Assembly: GCA_022822125.1 (NCBI GenBank)
Contig: JAJECF010000189.1
Span: forward strand, 1-64,000
Direction of reading: 5' to 3'
DNA length: 64,000 bases
DNA from: Alphaproteobacteria bacterium
GTDB lineage: Bacteria > Pseudomonadota > Alphaproteobacteria > Bin95
This document shows, piece by piece, positions 10,908 through 18,805 of the stretch (within the stretch, counting starts at the first letter, position 1; every line of letters begins with the position of its first letter). The notes beneath the pieces are model-generated. The model searched no databases, was not told the origin of the DNA, and saw only the letters and a program-made list of their open reading frames with translations. The position numbers and the translations under genes were made by a program.

Positions 10908-11765
10908 CTACGCCGCCTGCCGGGGCGCGTCCGCGTCGAGGATGCCGATTGTGGGCCCGCCCTCGATGGTGATGCGCTGCATGACCCGGCGCTGGCCGAA
11001 ATAGTCGTTGACGGCCATATGCATCAGGCGGCGGTTGTCCCAGATGGCGAGCGTGCCCTTCTCCCAGCGCAGCCGGCAGGTGAATTCGGGCCGCGTCGCA
11101 TGGCCCATCAGCCAGTCGAGCAGCGGCAGGCTCTCCTCCTCCGTCATGCCCTCGAAGCGCCTCGTGCTGCGGGAATCGCTGAGATAGAGCGCCGGGCGCC
11201 CGGTCTCCGGATGGATGCGCACCAGCGGGTGGTAGGCCGGCTCCGAAGGCTTGTCCTTCTCGGTCACGCGCGCCGCCATTTTCGCCGAACGCGGCGCGTG
11301 CTTGTTGTAGAGATTATGCGTGCGCAGCTTCGCCGCCATCGCCTTCATGCCGTCGGAGAGCGCGTCATAGGCGGCGTAGAGATTGGCGAACAGCGTGTCG
11401 CCGCCGGCCGCCGGCGCCTCCCTGGCATAGAGCAGGGTCGCCATGGCGGGCGTCTTGGTGAAGCTCTGGTCGGTGTGCCAGTGGTCGGCGAAGCCGGTCG
11501 GATCGTCGGCCTCGCGCACGATCTCGATGATCTCCGGGCGGTCGTCCAGCCCCTTCAGATGCGGATGCAGGTGGATGCCGCCCCAGCGCTTCGCGAAGGC
11601 GAGATAGGCGTCCGGGTCGAGCTCCTGGCCCCGGAAGGCGACCACCCCGTATTCGAGCAGCGCGGCATGGACCCCGGCGAAACCGGCATCGTCGAGGCAG
11701 CCGAGATCGACGCCCCTGATCTCGGCGCCAAGGGACCCGGACAGCGGAACGGCTTCGAACGGCAT
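10908..11765 (-). CDS. TauD/TfdA-family Fe(II)/2-oxoglutarate dioxygenase
   Basis: A 285-residue TauD-fold enzyme. The iron triad is His97, Asp99 (WHTDQSF) and the distal His249 (WDNRRLMH). Arginines near 264 would hold 2-oxoglutarate. TauD-family enzymes hydroxylate sulfonates, aryloxyacids or similar carboxylates; the substrate cannot be read from sequence. It converges on mug with a 9-bp gap. A paralogue lies at 24844-25677. Confidence 0.85.
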   Translation of the reverse strand: MPFEAVPLSGSLGAEIRGVDLGCLDDAGFAGVHAALLEYGVVAFRGQELDPDAYLAFAKRWGGIHLHPHLKGLDDRPEIIEIVREADDPTGFADHWHTDQSFTKTPAMATLLYAREAPAAGGDTLFANLYAAYDALSDGMKAMAAKLRTHNLYNKHAPRSAKMAARVTEKDKPSEPAYHPLVRIHPETGRPALYLSDSRSTRRFEGMTEEESLPLLDWLMGHATRPEFTCRLRWEKGTLAIWDNRRLMHMAVNDYFGQRRVMQRITIEGGPTIGILDADAPRQAA

Positions 11766-11860
11766 GGCGCATGCCTCCCCTGCAGCTTGCGATCGTCGGC
11801 AGTCTAGCCGTGGCCGGAGCCGGAGGGTAGGGCGGCGGCGGTCTTGCGCGAAGAACTTTG

Positions 11861-11870
11861 TTTAGCTAAA
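11861..11870. promoter_or_regulatory. Palindrome before the second VapBC pair
   Basis: TTTAGCTAAA is a perfect 10-bp palindrome 32 bp before the antitoxin start, in an AT-rich patch. Antitoxins of this kind bind such sites, so it is a candidate operator. Confidence 0.4.
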
Positions 11871-11902
11871 TATGGTGGACTAACTAGCGGGGAGGCCGTT
11901 CC

Positions 11903-12142
11903 ATGCTCACCGTCAACATGCACGAAGCCAAGACGCATCTGTCGCGCCTCGTCAAGGCCGCCGCTGGAGGCGAACCCTTCATCATTGCGCGCGCGGGCAA
12001 GCCGGTGGTCAAGGTCGTCGCTCTGGACACGCCGGAACCGGGCTCCCGGATCGGGTTCATGGCCGGTGAGATATCCGTGCCCGACGATTTCGACAGCATG
12101 GGCGCCAGCGAAATCGAGTCCATGTTCCAGGACGATGCGTGA
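11903..12142 (+). CDS. Phd/YefM-type antitoxin
   Basis: A 79-residue protein beginning MLTVNMHEAKTHLSRLVKAA, then GEPFIIARAGKPVVKVVALD, the Phd/YefM DNA-binding fold. A GGGGAGG lies upstream of the ATG. The C-terminus is acidic (ASEIESMFQDDA). It is translationally coupled to the PIN toxin by a 4-bp GTGA overlap. Confidence 0.9.
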   Translation: MLTVNMHEAKTHLSRLVKAAAGGEPFIIARAGKPVVKVVALDTPEPGSRIGFMAGEISVPDDFDSMGASEIESMFQDDA

Positions 12143-12525
12143 AATATCTTCTGGATACGCATCTGCTCCTCTGGGCGGCAACCGGGTCGGCGCGGCTGCC
12201 CGCGGAGGCGCGCAGGATTATCGATCTCCCGGAGACCGAGCCGGTTGTCAGCGCCGCTTCGCTCTGGGAAACAGCGATAAAGAGCGGGCTGGGGCGAACC
12301 GATTTCCGCATCGACCTGCGCTTGCTTCGGCGCAGGCTGTCGGTTCACGGCTACACCGAATTACCGGTAACCGGAACCCATGCGGCGGAGGTATGTCTGT
12401 TGCCGCCGATTCATCGCGACCCCTTCGACCGCATGCTGGTTGCGCAAGCGAGGTTTGAAGGCATCACGCTCCTGACGACCGACAGCATCGTCGCGCGATA
12501 TCCGGGCCCCATCCGCGCGCTATGA
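12139..12525 (+). CDS. vapC: PIN-domain toxin, VapC type
   Basis: A 128-residue PIN protein with a GTG start that overlaps the antitoxin stop (GTGA). PIN acidic residues are visible in MKYLLDTHLLLWA, SAASLWETAIK, HRDPFDRMLVAQA and TTDSIVARY. It is the typical short VapC that pairs with Phd-type antitoxins. It is not closely similar to the VapC at 3870-4292. Confidence 0.9.
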   Translation: MKYLLDTHLLLWAATGSARLPAEARRIIDLPETEPVVSAASLWETAIKSGLGRTDFRIDLRLLRRRLSVHGYTELPVTGTHAAEVCLLPPIHRDPFDRMLVAQARFEGITLLTTDSIVARYPGPIRAL

Positions 12526-12554
12526 TGGCCGCGAACGCCGCCGGAGGTCCCGCG

Positions 12555-13676
12555 ATGAGCATCCGCCCGCCTGAAGACGCCGACCGCGCCGCGCTTGCCG
12601 GCCGGGTGTGGAGAGACCATGCCGGGGGGCCGTCCGTCGTCGCGCTGAGGGAGGGCCGTCTGGTCGATGTGACCCGGAGCTTCCCGACCATGACAGACCT
12701 CCTCGCGGAAGACGACCCGGCGGCGGCCCTGCGGGCGGCTTCGGGCGAGGACCTCGGGCCCCTTGCGGCCCGGGAGTCGCTGCTGGCGCCGGTGGATCTG
12801 CAGGCGGTCAAGGCCTGCGGCGTCACCTTCGCGGCCAGCATGCTGGAGCGCGTGATCGAGGAGCAGGCGCGCGGCGACCCCGCCGCCGCCGAGGGCATCC
12901 GGCAGGTGCTGGCGAAGGAGATCGGCGCGGACCTGGCGGCGATCGCGCCCGGCTCGGCGGAGGCCGCGCGGCTCAAGCAGGCGCTGGTCGCGCGCGGGCT
13001 CTGGTCGGCCTATCTGGAGGTCGGCATCGGGCCGGATGCGGAGATCTTCACCAAGGCGCAGCCCATGTCGGCGGTCGGGACCGGCATGGAAATCGGCATC
13101 CGCTCCGATTCGGTGTGGAACAATCCCGAGCCGGAGCTCGCGCTCGTCATCGCGCCCTCAGGCCGGATCGTCGGGGCCACGCTCGGCAACGATGTGAACC
13201 TGCGCGATATCGAGGGCCGCAGCGCGCTGCTGCTGGGGAAGGCGAAGGACAACAACGCCTCGACCGCGCTCGGCCCCTTCATCCGACTGGTGGACGAGCA
13301 TTTCGGCCTGGACGACATGCGCCGGGCGGAGATCGCGCTCAATGTGACGGGCGGGGACGGCTTCGTGCTGGAGGGCAGAAGCTCCATGGCGGAGATCAGC
13401 CGCGATATCGAGGACCTTGCGGGGCAGACCATCGGCGCGGCGCACGACTATCCGGACGGGCTCGCGCTGTTCACCGGCACCATGTTCGCGCCCATCCAGG
13501 ACCGCGACGCGCCCGGCCAGGGCTTCACCCACAAGCAGGGCGACCTGGTCACGATCTCAAGCCCCCGCCTCGGCGCACTCGCCAACCGCGTCACCACCTG
13601 CGAAAAAGCCCCCCGCTGGACCTTCGGCGCCCGCGCGCTATTGGGGAACCTGGCGCGGCGGGGGCTGCTGGGGTGA
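12555..13676 (+). CDS. Fumarylacetoacetate hydrolase family protein
   Basis: A 373-residue protein. I start at the ATG at 12555 (GGAGG 7 bp before) instead of the in-frame start 11 codons earlier. The FAH catalytic core is visible: EIFTKAQPMSAVGTG, then NNPEPELALVI with metal-binding acidic residues, GATLGNDVNLRDIEG and LLGKAKDNNASTALGPF. Members cleave C-C bonds or dehydrate in sugar-acid and aromatic catabolism. The combination of length and motifs resembles diketo-3-deoxy-sugar-acid type enzymes, but the substrate is uncertain. Confidence 0.8.
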   Translation: MSIRPPEDADRAALAGRVWRDHAGGPSVVALREGRLVDVTRSFPTMTDLLAEDDPAAALRAASGEDLGPLAARESLLAPVDLQAVKACGVTFAASMLERVIEEQARGDPAAAEGIRQVLAKEIGADLAAIAPGSAEAARLKQALVARGLWSAYLEVGIGPDAEIFTKAQPMSAVGTGMEIGIRSDSVWNNPEPELALVIAPSGRIVGATLGNDVNLRDIEGRSALLLGKAKDNNASTALGPFIRLVDEHFGLDDMRRAEIALNVTGGDGFVLEGRSSMAEISRDIEDLAGQTIGAAHDYPDGLALFTGTMFAPIQDRDAPGQGFTHKQGDLVTISSPRLGALANRVTTCEKAPRWTFGARALLGNLARRGLLG

Positions 13677-13689
13677 AAGCCCACACATT

Positions 13690-14258
13690 ATGGCGGTAGT
13701 CCGCGTGTATAATGGTGAGATTGTTGCACCGGTCAGGTCGCTGGAACGCTATTTCCTGGAAGGTGGCGTAACAGTTATTCAGGCCGCATTCGAGCATTCG
13801 TATTTCGTCCATCCAGATCGAGTTCGCCAGGACACACCGCTCTATCCTGATCGAGCGCGACGCAGCCGGGAGTATTATCCGAAACGCGATAAAGGCGACC
13901 GCGCAATATGGCTAGGACGGGAAGTCAGGCTGGATGACAATTCCGCGGCTCAGCGGGCTTGGGCCAGATATGCCGGACGACCCATCGAACGCGCTTCTGG
14001 CTATGGCGTTCGACATATCTGGGGACATCCTTGGGACCCGGATGCATTCACTGCCGGATGGAATCTCTGCTACATGCCCTTCTGGGCAGGCATGCTGACA
14101 GAACGGCAGCATCCCCATCCCGAACTTGAAATCGCCATTCGCCAAGCAGCTTGGGACCTATATTTCCGCAACGACCCTGTATGCGAACCGCCGGAATTCG
14201 TAACCGATCCCGGTACCGATTTGGACACAATTCTTCGCGGACAACCCATACTGTTATT
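13690..14258 (+). pseudogene. 5' part of a gene split by the IS1595-type element
   Basis: Coding sequence from an ATG at 13690 up to the insertion point. Removing the element and one copy of the target repeat joins this part in frame with 19223-19496, giving a single 280-residue protein. Recognisable features are a RHIWGHPWDPDAFTAGWNLC stretch and HPHPELE, an H...N...H spacing that recalls the HNH (beta-beta-alpha metal) fold, but I do not recognise the family with certainty. As it stands the frame runs on into the element and stops at 14340, so the product would lose its C-terminal third. Confidence 0.8.
14251..14258. repeat. Target-site duplication, left copy
   Basis: CTGTTATT directly before the left inverted repeat, identical to 19215-19222 directly after the right one. 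Eight base pairs is the length that IS1595-family elements duplicate. Confidence 0.95.
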
Positions 14259-14286
14259 GGTGATTATACGGTTTGCTAGCCAATCG
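14259..14286 (+). repeat. Left terminal inverted repeat
   Basis: Reads GGTGATTATACGG then TTTGCTAGCCAATCG going inward. It differs from the right end at positions 3, 4 and 13 only. It starts with GG, as IS1595-family ends do. Confidence 0.93.
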
Positions 14287-14446
14287 ACTGTTCCAGTGTG
14301 GGAGCGTTGCGCTTCCGCAGGGACGAGTCGGGAGGCGTAGCGCTAGCGAATATCGCCTGTGCGACCTCCTCCGGCGTCGCGTCCAGTTTCGGGATTGGCT
14401 TCGGTGGCCGCCCGCGAGGCCGCTTCGGCTTGTCTTTGTCGGTCAT
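14276..14446 (-). CDS. AT-hook small protein of the element
   Basis: 56 residues, starting at the ATG at 14444-14446 with AGGAG about 9 bp upstream. The N-terminal half contains KPKRPRGRPPKPIPK, a classical AT-hook (RGRP core) that binds the minor groove of AT-rich DNA. The second half PEEVAQAIFASATPP is helical. Similar short proteins accompany many mobile elements. The stop codon and last residues are encoded by the left inverted repeat. It could shape transposition complexes or regulation; this is inference. Confidence 0.7.
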   Translation of the reverse strand: MTDKDKPKRPRGRPPKPIPKLDATPEEVAQAIFASATPPDSSLRKRNAPTLEQSIG

Positions 14447-14498
14447 TGTTTGATGCTCCTGGCTTGAGGCGCGACGCCTCTCGTGATAAATCAGCCGC

Positions 14499-14750
14499 AT
14501 GACGCAGGATGATGTCGATATCGCAGTCGGGCGGGCCGTCCGGGAACTCCGGGATGTGGAGAAGAAAATCGCCTGCCTCGAACTGCGGCTCCGCATGGTA
14601 GGCAAAGCCCTGAGTGCGGTCGTCGATAATCCTGTGCATGAAGAGTCCAACCAGATTCTCGACAATGCAGCGGATCCCCTCGTCGATTGGGCAAGCCTGA
14701 AAGCCGCCCATGATCGTCGAAGAGAACTCCAGAGGATCGTCAACAGCTAA
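14499..14750 (+). CDS. Small helical protein, unknown function, opposite strand
   Basis: An 83-residue frame with natural amino-acid use: charged amphipathic helices (VGRAVRELRDVEKKIACLEL, then LKAAHDRRRELQRI) suggest a short coiled coil. There is no strong ribosome site before its ATG. It is the only element gene on the plus strand and converges on the 86-residue gene. A competing minus-strand frame (14343-14759) covers the same bases but looks less protein-like. Confidence 0.5.
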   Translation: MTQDDVDIAVGRAVRELRDVEKKIACLELRLRMVGKALSAVVDNPVHEESNQILDNAADPLVDWASLKAAHDRRRELQRIVNS

Positions 14751-14792
14751 GCAGCCCACGGCTGATCGGCCTCCCGGTCCTGCACTTCCCCA

Positions 14793-15053
14793 TCAATGCC
14801 GCTCCTTCGCCTGTAGCTGGCGCACGACTTCGATATGCTGGCGGACCTTCACCACCCGTTCGCCAAGCACGGACAGCAGCCCGTCCATTTCGTCATCGGT
14901 GTGCCGCTGGGAAAGCATCATGCCGGCGACCTCGCCATAGTCGGCCAGTGACTGGTCAGGGTCTGGCTCCCGCAGCATGTCGTGGGAGGTCATCATCTCG
15001 ACCATGACTTCCAGCACGGCCAGACGGTCCGACAGATTCCGGGTGGATGTCAT
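14793..15053 (-). CDS. Small protein coupled to the methyltransferase-HNH gene
   Basis: 86 residues from the ATG at 15051-15053, whose ATGA overlaps the methylase stop, so it is translated in the same operon. The sequence is acidic and helical (LADYGEVAGMMLSQRHTDDE, then GERVVKVRQHIEVVRQLQ). I do not recognise a family. Its coupling suggests a partner or regulator of the MTase-HNH protein. Confidence 0.65.
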   Translation of the reverse strand: MTSTRNLSDRLAVLEVMVEMMTSHDMLREPDPDQSLADYGEVAGMMLSQRHTDDEMDGLLSVLGERVVKVRQHIEVVRQLQAKERH

Positions 15054-16498
15054 GGCTTTCTCCCTCTCGTTTCGTGGGGCAGCTTCGCCCGCTCCTCGTC
15101 GAGAAACAGCCCCCACGCCTTCTGCCCCTTCCGCCCGTTGCAGTTGCCACACAGTCCGATCCGGTTGAGCGCATCGTTGTCGCCGCCGCGCACCTTCGGG
15201 ATGCGGTGGTCAAGAGCAAGGTCCACCGCTCGCAGGTTCTCAGCATCGCAGTAGGGGTTGGCGCACTGGTGCCCCTGCCGAGCCCATAGAGCCTGCCGCA
15301 GTTTGGCATCGGGGATATTCGGTATGTCCGTACGCCGCAGGGATTTCCGCACCGTGACAGGCGTTCCCACCATGTCGAGGCCGGTTTCGTCCTGCAACCG
15401 CTCCAGCGTCACGGTCTCCGCCACCGGGTCAATGTCGATCCCGACCCACTCGCGCTGCGCCTGCTCGGCGGCAACGCAGGTGGTCGCACACCCTGCGAAC
15501 GGGTCCAGCACCGTGTCGCCGGGGTCGGTCGCGCACTCAATGATCCGCCGGTAGAGCGCCACTGGCTTGCGTGTCGCCCATTCGACATCGTTCGACTCCG
15601 CCTGTCCGACATCGCTCCAGATGTCATCGCGCGGCTTGCCTGGCTGTTCGTCGAGGAACCGCTTGAAGCGCGGGACCCGCCCAGGGGCGACCTGCACGAC
15701 GCGCCCGGCGTCATAGGCGGCCTGCATACGCTCCCGCGTCCAGCGCCAGACTCTAGTCACGCCAAGAAACTCGTATGTGAGGTTCGGGCGGTCGCGGTTG
15801 GGGTTGGTCAAATCCGTAAGTTGGTAGCGTCTCCCCCCCCCCCCCTCAATCTTGTCGTATTGCGCCAGCGTTTTCGCATCGAGATCAGCGAGATCGTAGG
15901 GTTCATAGGACGGGTTCCACTTCCATTCCCGGCTCTTGCCATAGGCGAAAATCGTGTCGCTGTTCCGGGGCAGTCGCCTTGAGGCCAAACCCTTCGATGT
16001 CGTGCGGCGTGTTGTGACCTCATTGATGAGCAGAGCGCGGCCGAACACAGCGTCCAGCAGCAGCCGAAGATAGGCGTTCGCCTCCGTGTCGCACTGAAGG
16101 AACAGGACGCCGGTCGGCTTGAGGATACGGTGCATTTCGACGATGCGAGGGGCCATGTAGGCCAGATAAGCGGCAATGGAGTTCTGCGCACCGGTGCTGA
16201 CCTTGCCGGTGCGGTGGTCAACCCGGCCACCCTCGATGACGGCCGCCGCCTCGATGATCTCCTTGATTGCCGGATGGTCCGACGCGATGAGGTCCTGCCA
16301 CTCGTCCGTCACTTCGTCCCAGCGCCAGCGGTCATCGAACCGTTGCGCAGCGGACCGGGAGCCGAGCGGCGCATTGAAGACGCGCTTGGCGTTGAACGGC
16401 GGGTCCGTAGCAATGCAGTCCACGCTCTCGCTGTTCATGCCGCGAAGGATGTGGATGTTGTCCGCGACGAACAGGGTCCGGTTGCGCCAGTTGGTCAT
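15050..16498 (-). CDS. DNA adenine/cytosine-N4 methyltransferase fused to an HNH endonuclease
   Basis: 482 residues. The N-terminal part is a beta-class DNA amino-methyltransferase: catalytic TDPPF at 31-35 and SAM-binding LDPFAGCATT at 331-340, with a target-recognition region between. Residues about 404-460 form an HNH nuclease with zinc cysteines at 412, 417, 450 and 453 and catalytic LDHRIPKVRGG (His431). Such a fusion could modify and cut, like a single-chain restriction-modification enzyme, or target unmodified DNA. The start overlaps the transposase stop by 4 bp (ATGA). Thirteen G in a row encode Gly219-222; gain or loss of one base would truncate the protein before the SAM motif and HNH domain. 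The version here is in the ON frame. Confidence 0.88.
   Translation of the reverse strand: MTNWRNRTLFVADNIHILRGMNSESVDCIATDPPFNAKRVFNAPLGSRSAAQRFDDRWRWDEVTDEWQDLIASDHPAIKEIIEAAAVIEGGRVDHRTGKVSTGAQNSIAAYLAYMAPRIVEMHRILKPTGVLFLQCDTEANAYLRLLLDAVFGRALLINEVTTRRTTSKGLASRRLPRNSDTIFAYGKSREWKWNPSYEPYDLADLDAKTLAQYDKIEGGGGRRYQLTDLTNPNRDRPNLTYEFLGVTRVWRWTRERMQAAYDAGRVVQVAPGRVPRFKRFLDEQPGKPRDDIWSDVGQAESNDVEWATRKPVALYRRIIECATDPGDTVLDPFAGCATTCVAAEQAQREWVGIDIDPVAETVTLERLQDETGLDMVGTPVTVRKSLRRTDIPNIPDAKLRQALWARQGHQCANPYCDAENLRAVDLALDHRIPKVRGGDNDALNRIGLCGNCNGRKGQKAWGLFLDEERAKLPHETRGRKP
15833..15845. repeat. C13/G13 homopolymer inside the methyltransferase gene
   Basis: Thirteen C on the plus strand, thirteen G on the coding strand, in the recognition region of the MTase-HNH gene. 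Runs of this length slip during replication and are the standard switch of phase-variable methylases. Confidence 0.9.
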
Positions 16499-17475
16499 CT
16501 GGCAGGACGCGCCCCGGAGGACAGGCCGTTGTCCTCAATGAGCTCCGCATAGGTCAGGCGCCGTCCGATGAAGCACCGGGCAATCGCCGACATCTGGTCC
16601 AGCGTGTCCATGTCCCGGATGTTGTTGCGCCCGGCAAACTCCTGCACATAGCGGTCAAGATGCTTCGGCGAGAGCTTGTGGAATGTCCCGTGGTATCCCC
16701 GCTTGAACAGGCTCCAGAAGCCCTCCATGCCGTTGACCGTAGCATCGCCCCGGACATATTCGCCTGCGCTGTGATTGACGGCTTCATGGGCGCGGGGTAG
16801 GCCGGTATAGGCCCGCGACTCATCGGTATAGATCTTCGCTGTGCTTTCCGTCCGGTCCAACACAAAACCCTGCAAGGTCTTCGCGTCTGTCCGCTCGACA
16901 ACTGACGCGCTTACCTGCTTGCTGTCCCGGTCCTTCACGCCCACGACAATGGTCTTGCCGACGCTGCCGCGCCCGGTGAGAGCCTTGCGCTTCTTCTTCG
17001 GCATGTTCTTGCGCTTGCCACCAACGGCCGTTTCGTCCGCTTCCACGGGGCCGGGGAACGGCTTGTCGGAACCGGGCATGAAGCCTTCCCGGATGCGCTG
17101 CATCAGGAACCACGCCGTCGCCTGCCGGATACCGACATCGCGGTAAATCTTCATGCTGCTCGTGCCCTTGAGGCCGGTCGTCATCATGTAGATGGCAATG
17201 GCCCACTTCTGGAGGCCGAGATTGCTGCCCTGCATGACCGTGCCCTTCTTGACCGAGAAATGCGCCCGGCAATCCCGGCAGCGATAGGGCATCGGCTTCC
17301 GGCTCTTGACGACGACCGTGTTGACGGACCCGCAGTCCGGGCAATGCCGCTCGCCGCCCGGCCAACGCTGTTCCTCGAACCACCTCTCAGCCGTCGCATT
17401 GTCAGGGAACTTTGCCGTGAGTTCCATGACCGTCATGCCTTTGCGGTGCGAGCGTCCCGGTGCTTTCTTAGCCAT
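16495..17475 (-). CDS. IS1595-family transposase
   Basis: 326 residues. An N-terminal zinc ribbon (HCPDCGSVNT and YRCRDCRAHFSVKKGT) is followed by the IS1595/ISXO2-type DDE core: PVEADETAVGGKRKN, IYTDESRAYTG, then NHSAGEYVRGDATVNGMEGF with the third acidic site and FWSLFKRG. It cuts and joins the element ends, making the 8-bp duplication seen here. The MTase-HNH gene begins within its last codons, so the two are translationally coupled. Its own promoter is at 17502-17530. The gene is full length and appears active. Confidence 0.95.
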   Translation of the reverse strand: MAKKAPGRSHRKGMTVMELTAKFPDNATAERWFEEQRWPGGERHCPDCGSVNTVVVKSRKPMPYRCRDCRAHFSVKKGTVMQGSNLGLQKWAIAIYMMTTGLKGTSSMKIYRDVGIRQATAWFLMQRIREGFMPGSDKPFPGPVEADETAVGGKRKNMPKKKRKALTGRGSVGKTIVVGVKDRDSKQVSASVVERTDAKTLQGFVLDRTESTAKIYTDESRAYTGLPRAHEAVNHSAGEYVRGDATVNGMEGFWSLFKRGYHGTFHKLSPKHLDRYVQEFAGRNNIRDMDTLDQMSAIARCFIGRRLTYAELIEDNGLSSGARPAR

Positions 17476-17501
17476 GTCACAGTCTCCGATTTATTACGCA
17501 T

Positions 17502-17530
17502 ATACTAGCCGAAACATGGCTAGCATACAA
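17502..17530 (-). promoter_or_regulatory. Promoter of the transposase/methylase genes
   Basis: On the minus strand TTGTAT (17525-17530) and TAGTAT (17502-17507) are 17 bp apart, about 27 bp before the transposase ATG. The -35 lies inside a sequence resembling the element's terminal repeat, so transposase binding could repress it. Confidence 0.5.
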
Positions 17531-17537
17531 GTATAAA
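17517..17537 (-). repeat. Internal copy of the terminal-repeat motif
   Basis: Reading the minus strand: TTATAC, six bases, GCTAGCCA. The terminal repeats read TTATAC, five bases (GGTTT), GCTAGCCA. It lies between the membrane-protein block and the transposase. It may be a transposase operator or the old end of a smaller core element to which 17544-19148 was added. Confidence 0.5.
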
Positions 17538-17543
17538 AGCGCG

Positions 17544-18068
17544 CTATTCGTCGCTCTCCCAGGTGTCGCCGCACTCCATCACCATCCAGAGATACTGTTT
17601 GTCGCGCTCTTCCTCCGCGGCGTCGCCGGTCATGCGGTCCGCCATGTTGACCCGCATGAACTGGTCCTTCTCGCCCTCCACGAAGCGCCATGTCTCTGGC
17701 GTCCTGCCCTCCTTGCGGAGCCGCTCGACCATCGCGGCATGAAGCAGGTCCAGACGACGAGGGTTGGCGTCGTGCCGGCAGTCGTTGAAAGCACTTTCGG
17801 CTCGGCGGAAATCCGATGCTCCCTCCACGATATGCGCCGCAAGATCGCCACGCCCCGGGTCCTGTCGAAACTTGCGCCGGTCGGACGCGGGCAGATGGAA
17901 GGAGCTTGGCCATACCCAGTGCCACGCCTGCCGAAGCTCTTGCCGATAGGCCCATGCGCTGGCAGCAGCGAGAATCGCTGAAGCCGCGCCGAACACCTCC
18001 GCGCTGAAGACAGTCCCAATGAGGCCGTTCACAGCCAAGCCCAGCCCGGTAAGCAGATGACGCCGCAT
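17544..18068 (-). CDS. Membrane-anchored protein of the element, no known family
   Basis: 174 residues from the ATG at 18066-18068, 7 bp after the stop of the previous gene. An N-terminal hydrophobic part (about residues 5-42, GLGLAVNGLIGTVFSAEVFG) anchors it; the rest is a charged soluble domain (FRRAESAFNDCRHDANPRRL ... FMRVNMADRMTGDAAEEERD). Its start MRRHLL resembles the start of the gene at 18404-18805 but it lacks that gene's conserved C-terminal block. Last of the four-gene run; the transposase promoter follows. Confidence 0.65.
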   Translation of the reverse strand: MRRHLLTGLGLAVNGLIGTVFSAEVFGAASAILAAASAWAYRQELRQAWHWVWPSSFHLPASDRRKFRQDPGRGDLAAHIVEGASDFRRAESAFNDCRHDANPRRLDLLHAAMVERLRKEGRTPETWRFVEGEKDQFMRVNMADRMTGDAAEEERDKQYLWMVMECGDTWESDE

Positions 18069-18237
18069 CCCGGCATCATGACTTGTCCTCCGGGGGAGTC
18101 CGAGTCGGCCGGACATCGCCGATGGGCCGGCCAACGTCCCACAACGCCGCGACCGGCTTCGCACTCACGCGCCCGAGAATGGCGGCGCGCCTGTCCGGGT
18201 CCGGCTCCGCAAGGGCCGCCATCAGCAGGCGGTTGTC
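18064..18237. repeat. 174-bp direct repeat, copy 1
   Basis: Nearly identical to 18801-18974 (about three mismatches by eye), exactly 737 bp apart. It covers the start of an MRR-type gene and the conserved C-terminal half of the MEWF-type gene before it. It shows that a two-gene unit was duplicated within the element, or that gene conversion keeps the copies alike. Confidence 0.85.
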
Positions 18238-18396
18238 CTTTCTGAGGCCGCGAATCTCCTTATCCTGCGAGGCTAGTTTGCCCATCAGACCACGCCGATG
18301 CAGCCAAGTCAGGAACCCGCCCACGACTATGACTCCCGCCTTGCCGATGGCGAACAGCCAAGCATATTCTCGGAACCACTCTGCGAACCATTCCAT
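18076..18396 (-). CDS. Small membrane protein, MEWF type, with conserved C-terminal block
   Basis: 106 residues: one membrane segment near the N-terminus (AWLFAIGKAGVIVVGGFLTW), a short coiled coil (KLASQDKEIRGLRKDNRLL) and a C-terminal block containing AEPDPDRRAAILGRVSAKP and VRPTRTPPEDKS. The same block ends the proteins at 18404 and 18813. No known family. It sits 7 bp from each neighbour in the operon. Confidence 0.7.
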   Translation of the reverse strand: MEWFAEWFREYAWLFAIGKAGVIVVGGFLTWLHRRGLMGKLASQDKEIRGLRKDNRLLMAALAEPDPDRRAAILGRVSAKPVAALWDVGRPIGDVRPTRTPPEDKS

Positions 18397-18403
18397 CCGG
18401 GCA

Positions 18404-18805
18404 TCATGACTCGTCCTCCGGGGGAGTCCGAGTCGGCCGGACCTTGCCTACGGGCTGCCCGACCGACCAATGGGGGCGAGGGAGTGGTTTCAGTCTCACG
18501 CGCCCGAGAATGGTCTCGCGTTTTTCTTGGTCTGGCTCCGAGACAGCCGCTATCAGAAGCCGCAGTGCGGAGTGCATGGACACCGTGAGGTCTGCCGCCG
18601 CCGTGGCTTTCGCAGACTCCTCAGCGTCAATCTTCGACAGCTTCCAGGCCGTGTAGATCGTGAGTAAGACCAAGACAGCAGCGAGCGAGCCCCAGTGCCA
18701 CCATGTCCACTCGTCGAGGAACAGTTGCTCTAGCATGAAACCGGCCGCGATCGTTGCGCCTGTCGAAACGACACCGAAAGCGATCTGCCAGACGAACCTT
18801 CGCAT
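18404..18805 (-). CDS. Small membrane protein, MRR type, with conserved C-terminal block
   Basis: 133 residues from the ATG at 18803-18805. Two membrane segments (about residues 4-24 and 37-55, the second WHWGSLAAVLVLLTIYTAW) precede a short helix and a diverged form of the shared block (SEPDQEKRETILGRVRLKPL ... VRPTRTPPEDES). Unrecognised family. Gene order alternates MEWF, MRR, MEWF, MRR, so this is the second gene of the first pair. Confidence 0.7.
   Translation of the reverse strand: MRRFVWQIAFGVVSTGATIAAGFMLEQLFLDEWTWWHWGSLAAVLVLLTIYTAWKLSKIDAEESAKATAAADLTVSMHSALRLLIAAVSEPDQEKRETILGRVRLKPLPRPHWSVGQPVGKVRPTRTPPEDES

Noticed and set aside
14343..14759. 138-codon minus-strand frame inside the transposon
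   Set aside because: It overlaps the AT-hook gene and the small plus-strand gene. It has no ribosome site, and its C-terminal part runs out of frame through the better supported AT-hook protein.
15829..15848. The long C run as a sequencing error
   Set aside because: The frame is correct as given and the protein is intact through it. Length variation is possible, but the tract itself is supported by the intact frame.
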